From Mayamaea pseudoterrestris (Eukaryota > Bacillariophyta > Bacillariophyceae > Sellaphorales > Sellaphoraceae): DNA of 64,000 nt. The stretch covers positions 124,001 through 188,000 of the forward strand of contig BROI01000038.1 in NCBI GenBank assembly GCA_027923505.1. Direction: 5' to 3'. Position numbers and translations under genes: made by a program. Under the pieces are notes generated by a model, which worked only from the letters and a program-made list of their open reading frames with translations, had not been told where the DNA came from and did not search any database. Each line of letters starts with the position of its first letter. The first letter of the stretch is position 1. This document shows positions 11,901 through 21,699 of this stretch, piece after piece.

Positions 11901-13713
11901 TCGGTACGTCACCTTTCGTCCGCATGGGATACACGACAATGATCTGACTGCGACAACCATAGAATAGCTGCACGCATGTGCACCCTGCATGTCCGTCGAT
12001 ATGGTCATCCATGGCAGGTTCGTCGAAGAACATGGTGTCATGGGCCACTCGATCATCTAGACGGTAGACGTTCAGGAATCGGCTCTTTCGATGCATTCGT
12101 GGGGGGTATCGGCGCTCGTGCATGTTGAACTGCGTGCTATGGCGCAAAGTATCCTTGATCGTCTGCGCCGGGTACCATGCAAAGTTCGGCAGCAATGCGT
12201 CGATATCGGGTTTCTTTGGCAGGATAGACTTGTAGGGCTGATAGACGAGATCCGCATTGTACTTCTGTACGACGGCACAAACATTCAGCTCCTTCTCGGT
12301 GTAAACAGGTTGATTGTCGTGTCCGAGATTCGTATAAGTCACGTTGCTCTGACGATGGGTGCGATTCCGCGTACGCGAGCGTGTCACGCGCGTGAAGCCC
12401 TCTTCGTCGTCACTGTCTTCGTCGTCTTCGTCGCGCGACAACAAGTCCGGTACGTCGTCCTCGTCGTCATCGTCATCCGAAGAGTCATAGTCGTCGTCCT
12501 CGGTCGGCTCGACGTCAAACTCATTCGGATCCCAAGGCCCATCGAAAGTCATCATGACCCGAGGTAAGGTGTGAAGCTCATGCGCCGACACTGGAAACAT
12601 TGGCAAGGTCGCCATGCCACTTTCCATTCCGAGCATAAACTTGTATCCATCTGGCGTTTCGATTCGTAACTTGCCACCAAAGTTGTAATGCTTATCGTTG
12701 ACATGAAGTCCGAAGGCTTCCATCTGCATACTCGAATGAATCGTCTTGCCAGTTCCAGAATATGCGTAATTATGGAACTCGCCGATGACCCAACCCTTGG
12801 TGCTCTTAAGCTTGGCGACTGCTGTGACGGTAGACAGGTCCGGAAGCTTGAGACCACCGACTCCAGTGACTTCAATCTTGTGGAACTTGTCCTCGGTAAG
12901 GATGCGGCCGTCCGCTCCCCATACTCCGCCACTCGCGCCGCGATCGACAGTCGACGCTGAATGCTTATCCAAGTCAATGCTCGCGACTTTGTACTTGCGA
13001 CTCTGAGCAATATTTGCTCCCCGAGTCGTAGTCGTGGGCTGGTCTGGACCTAAGAAACTTCGCATCGCTGAGCCACGGCTAGTGTTGTTCACACGTTCGG
13101 TCGCCGCACTCGCCGTCGTTGCCGCTGATGAAGTGGCTGCGACGTTAGCGTTGCGTGTTGTACTCGTCGTTTGCGTGGTGCCTGCCTGTGTTGCTGATGT
13201 CGAACCACCTGCAGCACTGGCCGCTCGACTCGTACCACGGCGTTCAAACACTTCGTGTTGCTGATCGCGGGTAAGGAGTCGCCACGTGTTTGGTGGAATC
13301 GTCGCATTCACGTCGCTGGGAATTTCGATCGTCTTCGTGTCGGCATAGCTGCGAACATACGAGCGAGTATCTCCCCGACCGCGGCCGCCGCCGCCGCCTC
13401 GTCCCGTACTCAAGTCGCCGCGACCACCGCCCCCCTGATTGGATTGCTGATTGTTGCTGCTACTTGGCGTAGACTGGGAATTGTTCGCGCTTGCCTTCTT
13501 CATCTTCTCCTTCTCTTTCTTGGTTTGCTCAGATTGGTTCGCCTGGCGCTTCTCGGTCTCCTTGATGCCACGACAATTGTCAGATTGACGTGCGACGTCG
13601 TTCAGGAGGTTCCAAAACTGGGTGTACGTCATCGGGTTGCCGGTCTTGGACTCTTCGATCAGCGCCATGTTCACCGCCGATGCCATATCCGCATGGCGGA
13701 AAACCGCGCGCAA
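8941..13713 (-). CDS. Copia pol-like polyprotein of the fossil element (protease, integrase, chromo-like, RT, RNase H)
   Basis: A fossil retroelement frame of about 1,590 residues. From the N-terminal end it shows a low-complexity Ser/Thr/Gly linker, an aspartic-protease-like segment, an acidic stretch, an rve-type integrase core (YPMRTKGDVPKRFRDFIREF, EPYYQNQNPAERIIGHVKE), a chromodomain-like segment (DNA about 10660-10860, WNVLVQWDDGSKTWEPLNAM), a Copia reverse transcriptase (KARLVAGGHMTK, ALYGLRTSGARFHERL, YLCVWVDD) and an RNase H segment (MYGDNQAVITQSTIPSSTL). The chromodomain-like piece between integrase and reverse transcriptase is unusual for Copia. The frame lies opposite many small spurious frames. 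It is treated as a relic of a mobile element, not a host gene. Confidence 0.88.
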   Translation of the reverse strand: MRAVFRHADMASAVNMALIEESKTGNPMTYTQFWNLLNDVARQSDNCRGIKETEKRQANQSEQTKKEKEKMKKASANNSQSTPSSSNNQQSNQGGGGRGDLSTGRGGGGGRGRGDTRSYVRSYADTKTIEIPSDVNATIPPNTWRLLTRDQQHEVFERRGTSRAASAAGGSTSATQAGTTQTTSTTRNANVAATSSAATTASAATERVNNTSRGSAMRSFLGPDQPTTTTRGANIAQSRKYKVASIDLDKHSASTVDRGASGGVWGADGRILTEDKFHKIEVTGVGGLKLPDLSTVTAVAKLKSTKGWVIGEFHNYAYSGTGKTIHSSMQMEAFGLHVNDKHYNFGGKLRIETPDGYKFMLGMESGMATLPMFPVSAHELHTLPRVMMTFDGPWDPNEFDVEPTEDDDYDSSDDDDDEDDVPDLLSRDEDDEDSDDEEGFTRVTRSRTRNRTHRQSNVTYTNLGHDNQPVYTEKELNVCAVVQKYNADLVYQPYKSILPKKPDIDALLPNFAWYPAQTIKDTLRHSTQFNMHERRYPPRMHRKSRFLNVYRLDDRVAHDTMFFDEPAMDDHIDGHAGCTCVQLFYGCRSQIIVVYPMRTKGDVPKRFRDFIREFGAPLEVFSDNAKEAMSAEFDEVMREFMIRRRHTSEPYYQNQNPAERIIGHVKESHERLMDRTGTPACFWLRALLFQTEMYRHLSHPALDGKSPIEFITGQVPDVSKYLHFRWFEIVNYFVKDVEAPGTRQRAAYWLGPNTTCGDDLTYFICDCETHEIMTRSVCLPRNDPKFLNLRVPAPASPVMKEGEPRLYTVPGLGGEILMPEMIKKITDADSRDEDSFIPDEDDTPLVETVEYLEDDDMTDGELDPNPADDGDDKPKKKNINPWRKLPKYAPDELIGKSFLMKTDDGQEVRATVMSKLNNRDAQNHQNIKMMLKLGNGEADEVMSYVEVSDLYEAEVNQDMANPERKWFFKEILDHQGPLTSKSKNWKHSKWNVLVQWDDGSKTWEPLNAMIESDKVSVAAYAQKHNLLDKDGWASLNRWARNAKKVARKVATARMEQQKNGPRYKFGVQVPRDWKEARRLQEAAGHMKWTDAEGVELANLDEYETFQDLGPSSTTTPPTGYQKIRVHFVYDVKHDLRYKARLVAGGHMTKDNDDAYSSVISLKAMRLALVIGEANGKKCMVGDIGNAYLEAFTKEKVYFIGGPEFGEREGHILVIVKALYGLRTSGARFHERLADALLAEGWKPSYCDSDLWIKDAGDSYDYLCVWVDDLLNISDDPAAFFKMLEEKYKFKLKGVGHPEYHLGGDFGRDPDGTLYWSAKTYVAKLLAQYERLFEGPPKKYSSPIDKDDHPELDQSELLNDQEKKIYQSLVGALQWAITLGRFDIAVAVVSLSRFRVEPRKGHLQRVKRVCGYLRELPDAAIRFRTKWPANEEHFGTMEEQDWERSVYGKDGVDEMLDVYPPPKGVTVRTSTFEIACLMHCMVTGKSLEGVLSFVNQTPVDWHCKLQATVETATFGSEFGVAKSGTDISISLRASLMAMGVPLEKSAWMYGDNQAVITQSTIPSSTLSTFDTMRGHCVLGSCSGMVPMTSYY

Positions 13714-14576
13714 ATCTGACGCTTCGTGCTTGCTGTAAGTAGCTCGGTTTCCTTGGCGTAGTCATTGTAGTTCTCTTCCTTGCTGGACCACTGGATAAGC
13801 CAATTGACGAGAGACTTGGCGTAACTCGCGTCGAGAGTGAAATTGCGCCATTCGTCTTCGGCCGAACGTAGATCCAACTTGCGCGCCATCCCGTCGAGAA
13901 ATGTCGCCTCCAACTCTGCAATGCACGCTGAGGCATTCGCGCTGTCGATGTGCTTGCGGACAATGAGCTTGCTCTGCGGTGTCTTGCAGGTATACTCGAG
14001 CGCCGCTAAAAGCTTCGAACACTGATACTGATACTCGGCGAATTCGGGCTCGAGTGCAGCTGGTGCCTTGAACTCGTCGTCCCAAAAGTAGCCTAGTCCC
14101 GCTTCGCATGCGGTTCTTGAAGGCCCGCCAGTAGGAGCAGAACTTGCATCGTTCTTGAGCTCCAGCATGGTCTTCAGATCCAGCTTGATGTCGTGTCGTT
14201 TGTCGTGGTGTCGTTGCCTCCGATAACGCTCATGTCTCCGAAACTGCGGTTGCCTGCGGTCGGTGACCCCGGTGCTGCTGGGAGGTCTCGGCTCGTAATG
14301 TGGTCTTTCTCCAGGTCTTGCCATTGCGCAGTCGTCCGACGTTGCTCGTGAATCCAACTCATGTGCTTGCGCAATCGGCTTGTTTGTATCGTCGTGCAGG
14401 GGTCTTAATGTTCCCACGCTCACCGCCATGTTCGCCTCCGCAGTCGTGAGTTCCTCTTGCTCGAAACACACTGCGGTAGGGTTGTTTGGATCCCAAGTTG
14501 CGGATGCTGCGAGCCACGGAATGTCGAAGACTTTACCGACGGCACGCTTGTAGGTCGTTATATCAATTGTCGCCAT
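13671..14576 (-). CDS. Copia gag-like frame of the fossil element
   Basis: About 300 residues upstream of pol on the same strand, beginning MATIDITTYKRAVGKVFDIP. The middle is basic and low-complexity; the later part (FAEYQYQCSKLLAALEYTCK, ASACIAELEATFLDGMARKL) is helical and resembles the capsid part of Copia Gag. It overlaps the start of the pol-like frame by about 40 bp in a different frame. Frameshifting between gag and pol is known among LTR elements, but whether this overlap is natural or a result of decay cannot be told here. Confidence 0.7.
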   Translation of the reverse strand: MATIDITTYKRAVGKVFDIPWLAASATWDPNNPTAVCFEQEELTTAEANMAVSVGTLRPLHDDTNKPIAQAHELDSRATSDDCAMARPGERPHYEPRPPSSTGVTDRRQPQFRRHERYRRQRHHDKRHDIKLDLKTMLELKNDASSAPTGGPSRTACEAGLGYFWDDEFKAPAALEPEFAEYQYQCSKLLAALEYTCKTPQSKLIVRKHIDSANASACIAELEATFLDGMARKLDLRSAEDEWRNFTLDASYAKSLVNWLIQWSSKEENYNDYAKETELLTASTKRQICARFSAMRIWHRR

Positions 14577-14721
14577 GGTGGAGGTTGATCAGAGGAATCG
14601 GACTCGCTGCAGACGAATGTGTCACGATAGCTCCCTCGCTCGTTCTTGCTCTCAAAGCACTGAAATGTTAATCTAACACCATTGACAATTTTGCAGTCAA
14701 CGTCTTAACTCCAAAAAGCTC
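14577..14721 (-). other. leader region of the Copia element
   Basis: The short stretch between the gag-like start and the right LTR-like repeat, where a 5' leader and primer-binding site would lie. I could not match a tRNA 3' end with confidence. Confidence 0.35.
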
Positions 14722-15050
14722 CAATACAGGATCCTTGGCCACGGTCTGTACAGCTCTTGATGGAGATGGCTCGTCGTTTAGTCATGCATTTGCCACTACA
14801 CGAATATGACTGCACTCTCATCGCAAAACAGTAGTTCTATATTGTGAGCTTATCACTACATCGCTACATCATTGGATCAATCCATTTCTTTCAATCACAT
14901 TACATCAGTCGTAATCAGTCGTTCCATTCATACAACGCATCCACACGACAATTGCGCACTTTCTTCATTCACATGTCACATACGACAGCTGCGGACTTGA
15001 CACAAGCTAATTAGGGTTCGGGCTCTTGACTTCGCCGCTCTGCGACTTGT
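14722..15050 (-). repeat. LTR-like repeat, right (5' side of the Copia element)
   Basis: Direct counterpart of 8304-8630 with the same block order but many substitutions and small gaps. It ends near CTTGACTTCGCCGCTCTG, beyond which the two copies differ. Being next to the gag-like start, it would be the 5' LTR of a minus-strand element. The boundaries are approximate. Confidence 0.6.
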
Positions 15051-15051
15051 C

Positions 15052-15441
15052 ATAGTATACATGTCCCCAAGCATAGCCAGAACAGAAATCATGGAACAAG
15101 ACTATTGAGAGTAGTCTTTGAAGGCCACACATGGTAGCACATCTTATAGCATACATGTCCCCAAACATAGCCAGAACAGAAATCATGGAACAAGACTATT
15201 GAGGGTAGTCTTTGAAGGCCACACATGGTAGCACCATGGAGCTGGTTACTTTCTGGACCTCTGCCCTACCAAACAACTGTTGCTACACGTGACCTGGAAA
15301 TGATTGTTATGCACGAACCTCACCAGGTGTCCCCAAACATAGCCAGAACAAATTTCATGGAATAAGACTATTGGAGGTAGTCTTTGAAGGCCACACACGT
15401 TGCACCATGGAGCTGGTTATTCGTCTGCCCTCCCATACAAC
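15052..15441 (+). repeat. R2 repeat, right side, two to three partial tandem copies
   Basis: Tandem partial copies of the R2 unit also seen at 8136-8303. The segment CATACATGTCCCCAA-CATAGCCAGAACAGA-ATCATGGAACAAGACT occurs about three times, followed by GTAGTCTTTGAAGGCCACAC and ACCATGGAGCTGGTTA. The last copy runs into the first satellite unit. No gene is seen. Confidence 0.75.
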
Positions 15442-15703
15442 TACGGCATCTGCAGGCTGAGACTGGTGAGAACTTCTCACCAGTCACATTGCCATCCCCT
15501 GAGACACCAGCCAGGCATACTATCTTGTAGCGCAGCCTGAATGATGATGTTGGCACCATTCTAGTGTTATTTGGTTGTATAAATGGCCTGCTGTAGGTCT
15601 GTTTGAATGTCACGGCATCTGCAGGCTGATGAGACTGGTGAGAACTTCTCACCAGTCACATTGCCAACCCCTGAGACACTAGCCAGGCATACCATCTTGT
15701 AGC

Positions 15704-18499
15704 GCAGCCTTAACTATGATGTTGGCATCATTCCAAGTGTAATTTGGGCACATACAGGGCCTGCTCTAGGGGCGTTTGAATGTCACAGCATCTGAGGGCT
15801 GAGACTGGTGACAAGTTGTCACCAAATACATTGCCATCTCCTGAGACACCAGCCAAGCCTACCATCTTGTAGCGCAGCTTGAATAAGAATGTTGGCACCA
15901 TTCTAATGTAATTTGGGCATCTACAGGGCCTGCTGCAGGTGTGTCTGAATGTCACGGCATCTGCGGGCTGAGACTGGTGACAAGTTGTCACCAAATATAC
16001 TGCCATCCCCTGAGACACCAGTTAAGCCTACCATCTTGTAGCGCAGCCTGAATTAGAATGCTGGCACCATTCTGGTGTAATTTGGGCACCTACAGGGCCT
16101 GCTGTAGGGGCGTTTGAATGTCATGGCATCTGTGGGCTGAGACTGGTGACAAGTTGTCACCAAATACATTGCCATCTTCTGAGACACCAGCCAAGCCTAC
16201 CATCTTGTAGCGCCGCCTGAACAATGGTGTTGGCACCATTCTGGTGTAATTTGGGCACCTACAGGGCGTGCTGTAGGGGCGTTTGAATGTCACAGCATCT
16301 GAGGGCTGAGACTGGTGACAAGTTGTCACCAAATACATTGCCATCCCCTGAGACACCAGCCAAGCTTACCATCTTGTAGCGCAGCCTGAATTAGAATGTT
16401 GGCACCATTCTGGTGTAATTTGGGCACCTACAGGGCCTGCTGTAGGGGCGGTTGAATGTCATGGCATCTGCAGGCTGAGACTGGTGACAAGTTGTCACCA
16501 AATACATTGCCATCCCCTGAGACACCAGCCAAGCCTACCATCTTGTAGCGCAGCCTGAATAATGATGTTGGCGCCATTCTGGTGCATTTTGGGCACCTAC
16601 AGGGCCTGCTGCAGGTGTGTCTGAATGTCACGGCATCTGCGGGCCGAGACTGGTGACAAGTTGTCACCAAATACATTGCCATCCCCTGAGACACCAGCCA
16701 AGCCTACCATCTTGTAGCGCAGCCTGAACAATGATGTTAACACCATTCTGGTGTAATTTGGGCACCCACAGGGCCTGCTGTAGGGGCGTTTGAATGTCAC
16801 AGCATCTGAGGGCTGAGACTGGTGACAAGTTGTCACCAAAAATACATTGCCATCTCCTGAGACACCAGCCAAGCCTACCATCTTTTAGCGCAGCCTGAAC
16901 AATATTTTGGCACCATTCTGGTGTAATTTGGGCACCTACAGGGCCTGCTGTAGGTGTGTCTGAATGTCACGGCATCTGTGGGCTGAGATTGGTGACATGT
17001 TGTCGCCAAATACATTGCCATCCCCTGATACACCAGCCAAGCCTACCATCTTGTAGCGCAGCCTCAATAATGATGTTGGCGCCATTCTGGTGTATTTTGG
17101 GGCAGCCTTAACTATGATGTTGGCATCATTCCAAGTGTAATTTGGGCACATACAGGGCCTGCTCTAGGGGCGTTTGAATGTCACAGCATCTGAGGGCTGA
17201 GACTGGTGACAAGTTGTCACCAAATACATTGCCATCTCCTGAGACACCAGCCAAGCCTACCATCTTGTAGCGCAGCTTGAATAAGAATGTTGGCACCATT
17301 CTAATGTAATTTGGGCATCTACAGGGCCTGCTGCAGGTGTGTCTGAATGTCACGGCATCTGCGGGCTGAGACTGGTGACAAGTTGTCACCAAATATACTG
17401 CCATCCCCTGAGACACCAGTTAAGCCTACCATCTTGTAGCGCAGCCTGAATTAGAATGCTGGCACCATTCTGGTGTAATTTGGGCACCTACAGGGCCTGC
17501 TGTAGGGGCGTTTGAATGTCATGGCATCTGTGGGCTGAGACTGGTGACAAGTTGTCACCAAATACATTGCCATCTTCTGAGACACCAGCCAAGCCTACCA
17601 TCTTGTAGCGCCGCCTGAACAATGGTGTTGGCACCATTCTGGTGTAATTTGGGCACCTACAGGGCGTGCTGTAGGGGCGTTTGAATGTCACAGCATCTGA
17701 GGGCTGAGACTGGTGACAAGTTGTCACCAAATACATTGCCATCCCCTGAGACACCAGCCAAGCTTACCATCTTGTAGCGCAGCCTGAATTAGAATGTTGG
17801 CACCATTCTGGTGTAATTTGGGCACCTACAGGGCCTGCTGTAGGGGCGGTTGAATGTCATGGCATCTGCAGGCTGAGACTGGTGACAAGTTGTCACCAAA
17901 TACATTGCCATCCCCTGAGACACCAGCCAAGCCTACCATCTTGTAGCGCAGCCTGAATAATGATGTTGGCGCCATTCTGGTGCATTTTGGGCACCTACAG
18001 GGCCTGCTGCAGGTGTGTCTGAATGTCACGGCATCTGCGGGCCGAGACTGGTGACAAGTTGTCACCAAATACATTGCCATCCCCTGAGACACCAGCCAAG
18101 CCTACCATCTTGTAGCGCAGCCTGAACAATGATGTTAACACCATTCTGGTGTAATTTGGGCACCCACAGGGCCTGCTGTAGGGGCGTTTGAATGTCACAG
18201 CATCTGAGGGCTGAGACTGGTGACAAGTTGTCACCAAAAATACATTGCCATCTCCTGAGACACCAGCCAAGCCTACCATCTTTTAGCGCAGCCTGAACAA
18301 TATTTTGGCACCATTCTGGTGTAATTTGGGCACCTACAGGGCCTGCTGTAGGTGTGTCTGAATGTCACGGCATCTGTGGGCTGAGATTGGTGACATGTTG
18401 TCGCCAAATACATTGCCATCCCCTGATACACCAGCCAAGCCTACCATCTTGTAGCGCAGCCTCAATAATGATGTTGGCGCCATTCTGGTGTATTTTGGG
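15704..18499 (+). repeat. 1,398-bp tandem duplication inside the satellite array
   Basis: The segment 15704-17101 appears again at 17102-18499 with no difference that I could find, including rare variants such as GTTGGCATCATTCCAAGTGT and CACCAAATATACTGCCATC. The length is 8 units plus 46 bp, so the junction at 17101/17102 is out of register with the 169-bp unit. Confidence 0.9.
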
Positions 18500-21400
18500 C
18501 ACCTACAGGGCCTGCTGTAGGGGCGTTTGAATGTCACGGCATCTGTGGGCTGAGACTGGTGACAAATTGTCACCAAATACATTGCCATCTTCTGAGACAC
18601 CAGCCAAGCTCACCATCTTGTAGCGCAGCCTGAATGATGATGTTGGCACCATTCTAGTGTTATTTGGGCATATAAATGGCCTGCTGTAGGGGCGGTTGAA
18701 TGTCATGGCATCTGCAGGCTGAGACTGGTGACAAGTTGTCACCAAATACATTGCCATCCCCTGAGACACCAGCCAAGCCTACCATCTTGTAGCGCAGCCT
18801 GAATAATGATGTTGGCGCCATTCTGGTGTATTTTGGGCACCTACAGGGCCTGCTGCAGGTGTGTCTGAATGTCACGGCATCTGCGGGCCGAGACTGGTGA
18901 CAAGTTGTCACCAAATACATTGCCATCCCCTTGAACACAAGTTAAACCTACCACCTTGTAGCGCAGCCTGAATAAGGATGTGTGCACCATTCTGGTGTAA
19001 AATGGGTGTATACTTGGCCTGCGCTAGGGGCGCTTGAATGTCACGGCATCTGCGGGCTGAGACTGGTGACAAGTTGTCACCAAATACATTGCCATCCCCT
19101 GAGACACCAGCCAAGCTTACCATCTTGTAGCTCTGCCTCAAAAATGATGTTGGCACCATTCTGGTGTATTTTGGGCACCTACTGGGCCTGCTATAGGCGT
19201 GGCTGAATGTCACGGCATCTGCGGGCTGAGACTGGTGACAAGCTGTCACCAAATACATTGCCATCCCCTGAGACAGCAGCCAGGCATACCACCTTGTAGC
19301 GCAGCCTGAACAATGATGTTGGCGCCATTCTGGTGTATTTTGGGCACCTACAGGGCCTGCTATAGGGGCGTTTGAATGTCATGGCATCTGTGGGCTGAGA
19401 CTGGTGACAAGTTGTCACCAAATACATTGCCATCCTCTGAGACACCAGCCAAGCCTACCATCTTGTAGCGCCGCCTACCATCTTGTAGCGCAGCCTGAAC
19501 AATAATGTTGGCACCATTCTGGTGTAATTTGGGCACCTACAGGGCCTGCTGTAGGGGCGTTTGAATGTCACGGCATCTGTGGGCTGAGACTGGTGACAAG
19601 TTGTCACCAAATACATTGCCATCCTCTGAGACACCAGCCAAGCTTATCATCTTGTAGCGCAGCCTGACTAATGATGTTGGCACCACTCTGGTGTAATTTT
19701 GGCATCTACAGGGCCTGCTGCAGGGGCGTTTGAATGTCATGGCATCTGCAGGCCAAGACTGGTGACAAGTTGTCACCAAATACATTGCCATCCCCTGAGA
19801 CACCAGCCAAGCCTACCATCTTGTAGCGCAGCCTGAATAATGATGTTGGCGCCATTCTGGTGTATTTTGGGCACCTACAGGGCCTGCTGCAGGGGCGTTT
19901 GAATGTCATGGCATCTGCAGGCCGAGACTGGTGACAAGTTGTCACCAAATACATTGCCATCCCCTAAGACACCAGTTAAGCCTACCATCTTGTAGCGCAG
20001 CCTGAATAAGGATGTGTGCACCATTCTGGTGTAATTTGGGTGTGTACTTGGCCTGCGCTAGGGGCGCTTGAATGTCACAGCATCTGAGGGCTGAAACTGG
20101 TGACAAGTTGTCACCACATACATTGCCATCCCCTGAGACACCAGCCTAGCCTATCATCTTGTAGCGCAGCCTGATCGATGATGTTGGCACCATTCTGGTG
20201 TAATTGGCACCTACAGGGCCTGCTGTAGGGGTGTTTGAATGTCACGGCATCTGTGGGCTGAGACTGGTGACAAGTTGTCACCAAATACATTGCCATCCCC
20301 TGAGACACCAGCCAAGCCTACCATCTTGTAGCGCAGCCTGAACAATAATGTTGGCACCATTCTGGTGTAATTTGGGCACCTACAGGGCCTGCTGTAGGTG
20401 TGTCTGAATGTCACGGCATCTGTGGGCTGAGATTGGTGACAAGTTGTCACCAAATACATTGCCATCCCATAAGACACCAGCCAAGCCTACCATCTTGTGG
20501 CGCAGCCTGAAAAATGATGTTGGCACCATTCTGGTGTATTTTGGGCACCTACAGGGCCTGCTGTAGGGGCATTTGAATGTCATGGCATCTGTGGGCTGAG
20601 ACTGATGACAAGTTGTCACCAAATACATTGCCATCTTCTGAGATACCAGCCAAGCTTACCATCTTGTAGCGCAGCCTGAATGATGATGTTGGCACCATTC
20701 TGGTGTAATTTGGGCACCTACAGGGCCTGCTGTAGGGGCGTTTGAATGTCACGGCATCTGCAGGCTGAGACTGGTGACAAGTTGTCACCAAAAACATTGC
20801 CATCCCCTGAGACACCAGCCAAGCTTATCATCTTGTAGCGCAGCCTGACTAATGATGTTGGCATTATTCCTGGTGTAATTTGGGCACCTACAGGGCCTGT
20901 TGCAGGGGCGTTTGAATGTCACGGCATCTGCGGGCTGAGACTGGTGACAAGTTGTTGCCAAAGACATTGCCATCCCCTGAGACAGCAGCCTGGCATATCA
21001 TCTTGTAGCGCAGCCTGAATAAGAATGTTGGCACCATTCCTGGTTTATTTTGGGCACCTACAGGGCCTGCTGTAGGGGCGTTTGAATGTCATGGCATCTG
21101 AGGGCTGAGACTGGTGACAAGTTGTCACCAAATACATTGCCATCTCCTGAGACACCAGCCAAGCTTATCATCTTGTAGCGCAGCCTGAACGATGATGTTG
21201 GCACCATTCTGGTGTAAATTGGGCACCTACAGGGCCTGCTGTAGGTGTGTTTGAATGTCACGGCATCTGTGGGCTGAGACTGGTGACAAGCTGTCACCAA
21301 ATACATTGCCATCCCCTGAGACACCAGCCAAGCCTACCATCTTGTAGCGCAGCCTGAACGATGATGTTGGCACCATTCTGGTGTAATTTGGGCACCTACA

Positions 21401-21699
21401 GGGCCTGCTGTAGGGGCGTTTGAATGTCACGGCATCTGTGGGCTGAGACTGGTGACAAGTTGTCACCAAATACATTGCCATCTTCTGAGATACCAGCCAA
21501 GCTTACCATCTTGTAGCGCAGCCTGAATGATAATGTTGGCACCATTCTAGTGTTATTTGGGTATATAAATGGCCTGCTGTAGGGGCGGTTGAATGTCACA
21601 GCATCTGCAGGCTGAGACTAGTGACAAGTTGTCACCAAAAACATTGCCATCCCCTGAGACACCAGCCAAGCTTGTCATCTTGTAGCGCAGCCTGACTAA

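Larger units (their letters stand above)
8304..15050 (-). mobile_element. old Ty1/Copia LTR retrotransposon (diatom CoDi-like), flanked by LTR-like repeats
   Basis: A Copia-order element on the minus strand: gag-like part at 14576-13671, then protease, integrase, a chromodomain-like segment, reverse transcriptase and RNase H at 13713-8941. Integrase before reverse transcriptase identifies Ty1/Copia (Pseudoviridae) rather than Gypsy. LTR-like direct repeats of about 330 bp lie at 8304-8630 and 14722-15050. They look only about four-fifths identical by eye, which points to an old insertion or to repeats that are not an LTR pair from one insertion. A satellite fragment lies between the pol end and the left LTR-like repeat, so elements are nested here. 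The element is broken, probably in only a few places, including its 3' side. Confidence 0.85.

Noticed and set aside
9005-13719. Many plus-strand frames of 60-160 codons opposite the Copia pol
   Set aside because: Antisense shadows of a long coding frame, with no domains.
15627-15656. Hammerhead-ribozyme-like CTGATGAG followed by a stem and GAA
   Set aside because: Occurs in one edge unit only, and the conserved core and other stems are missing; the CTGATGAG comes from a local GAT insertion.
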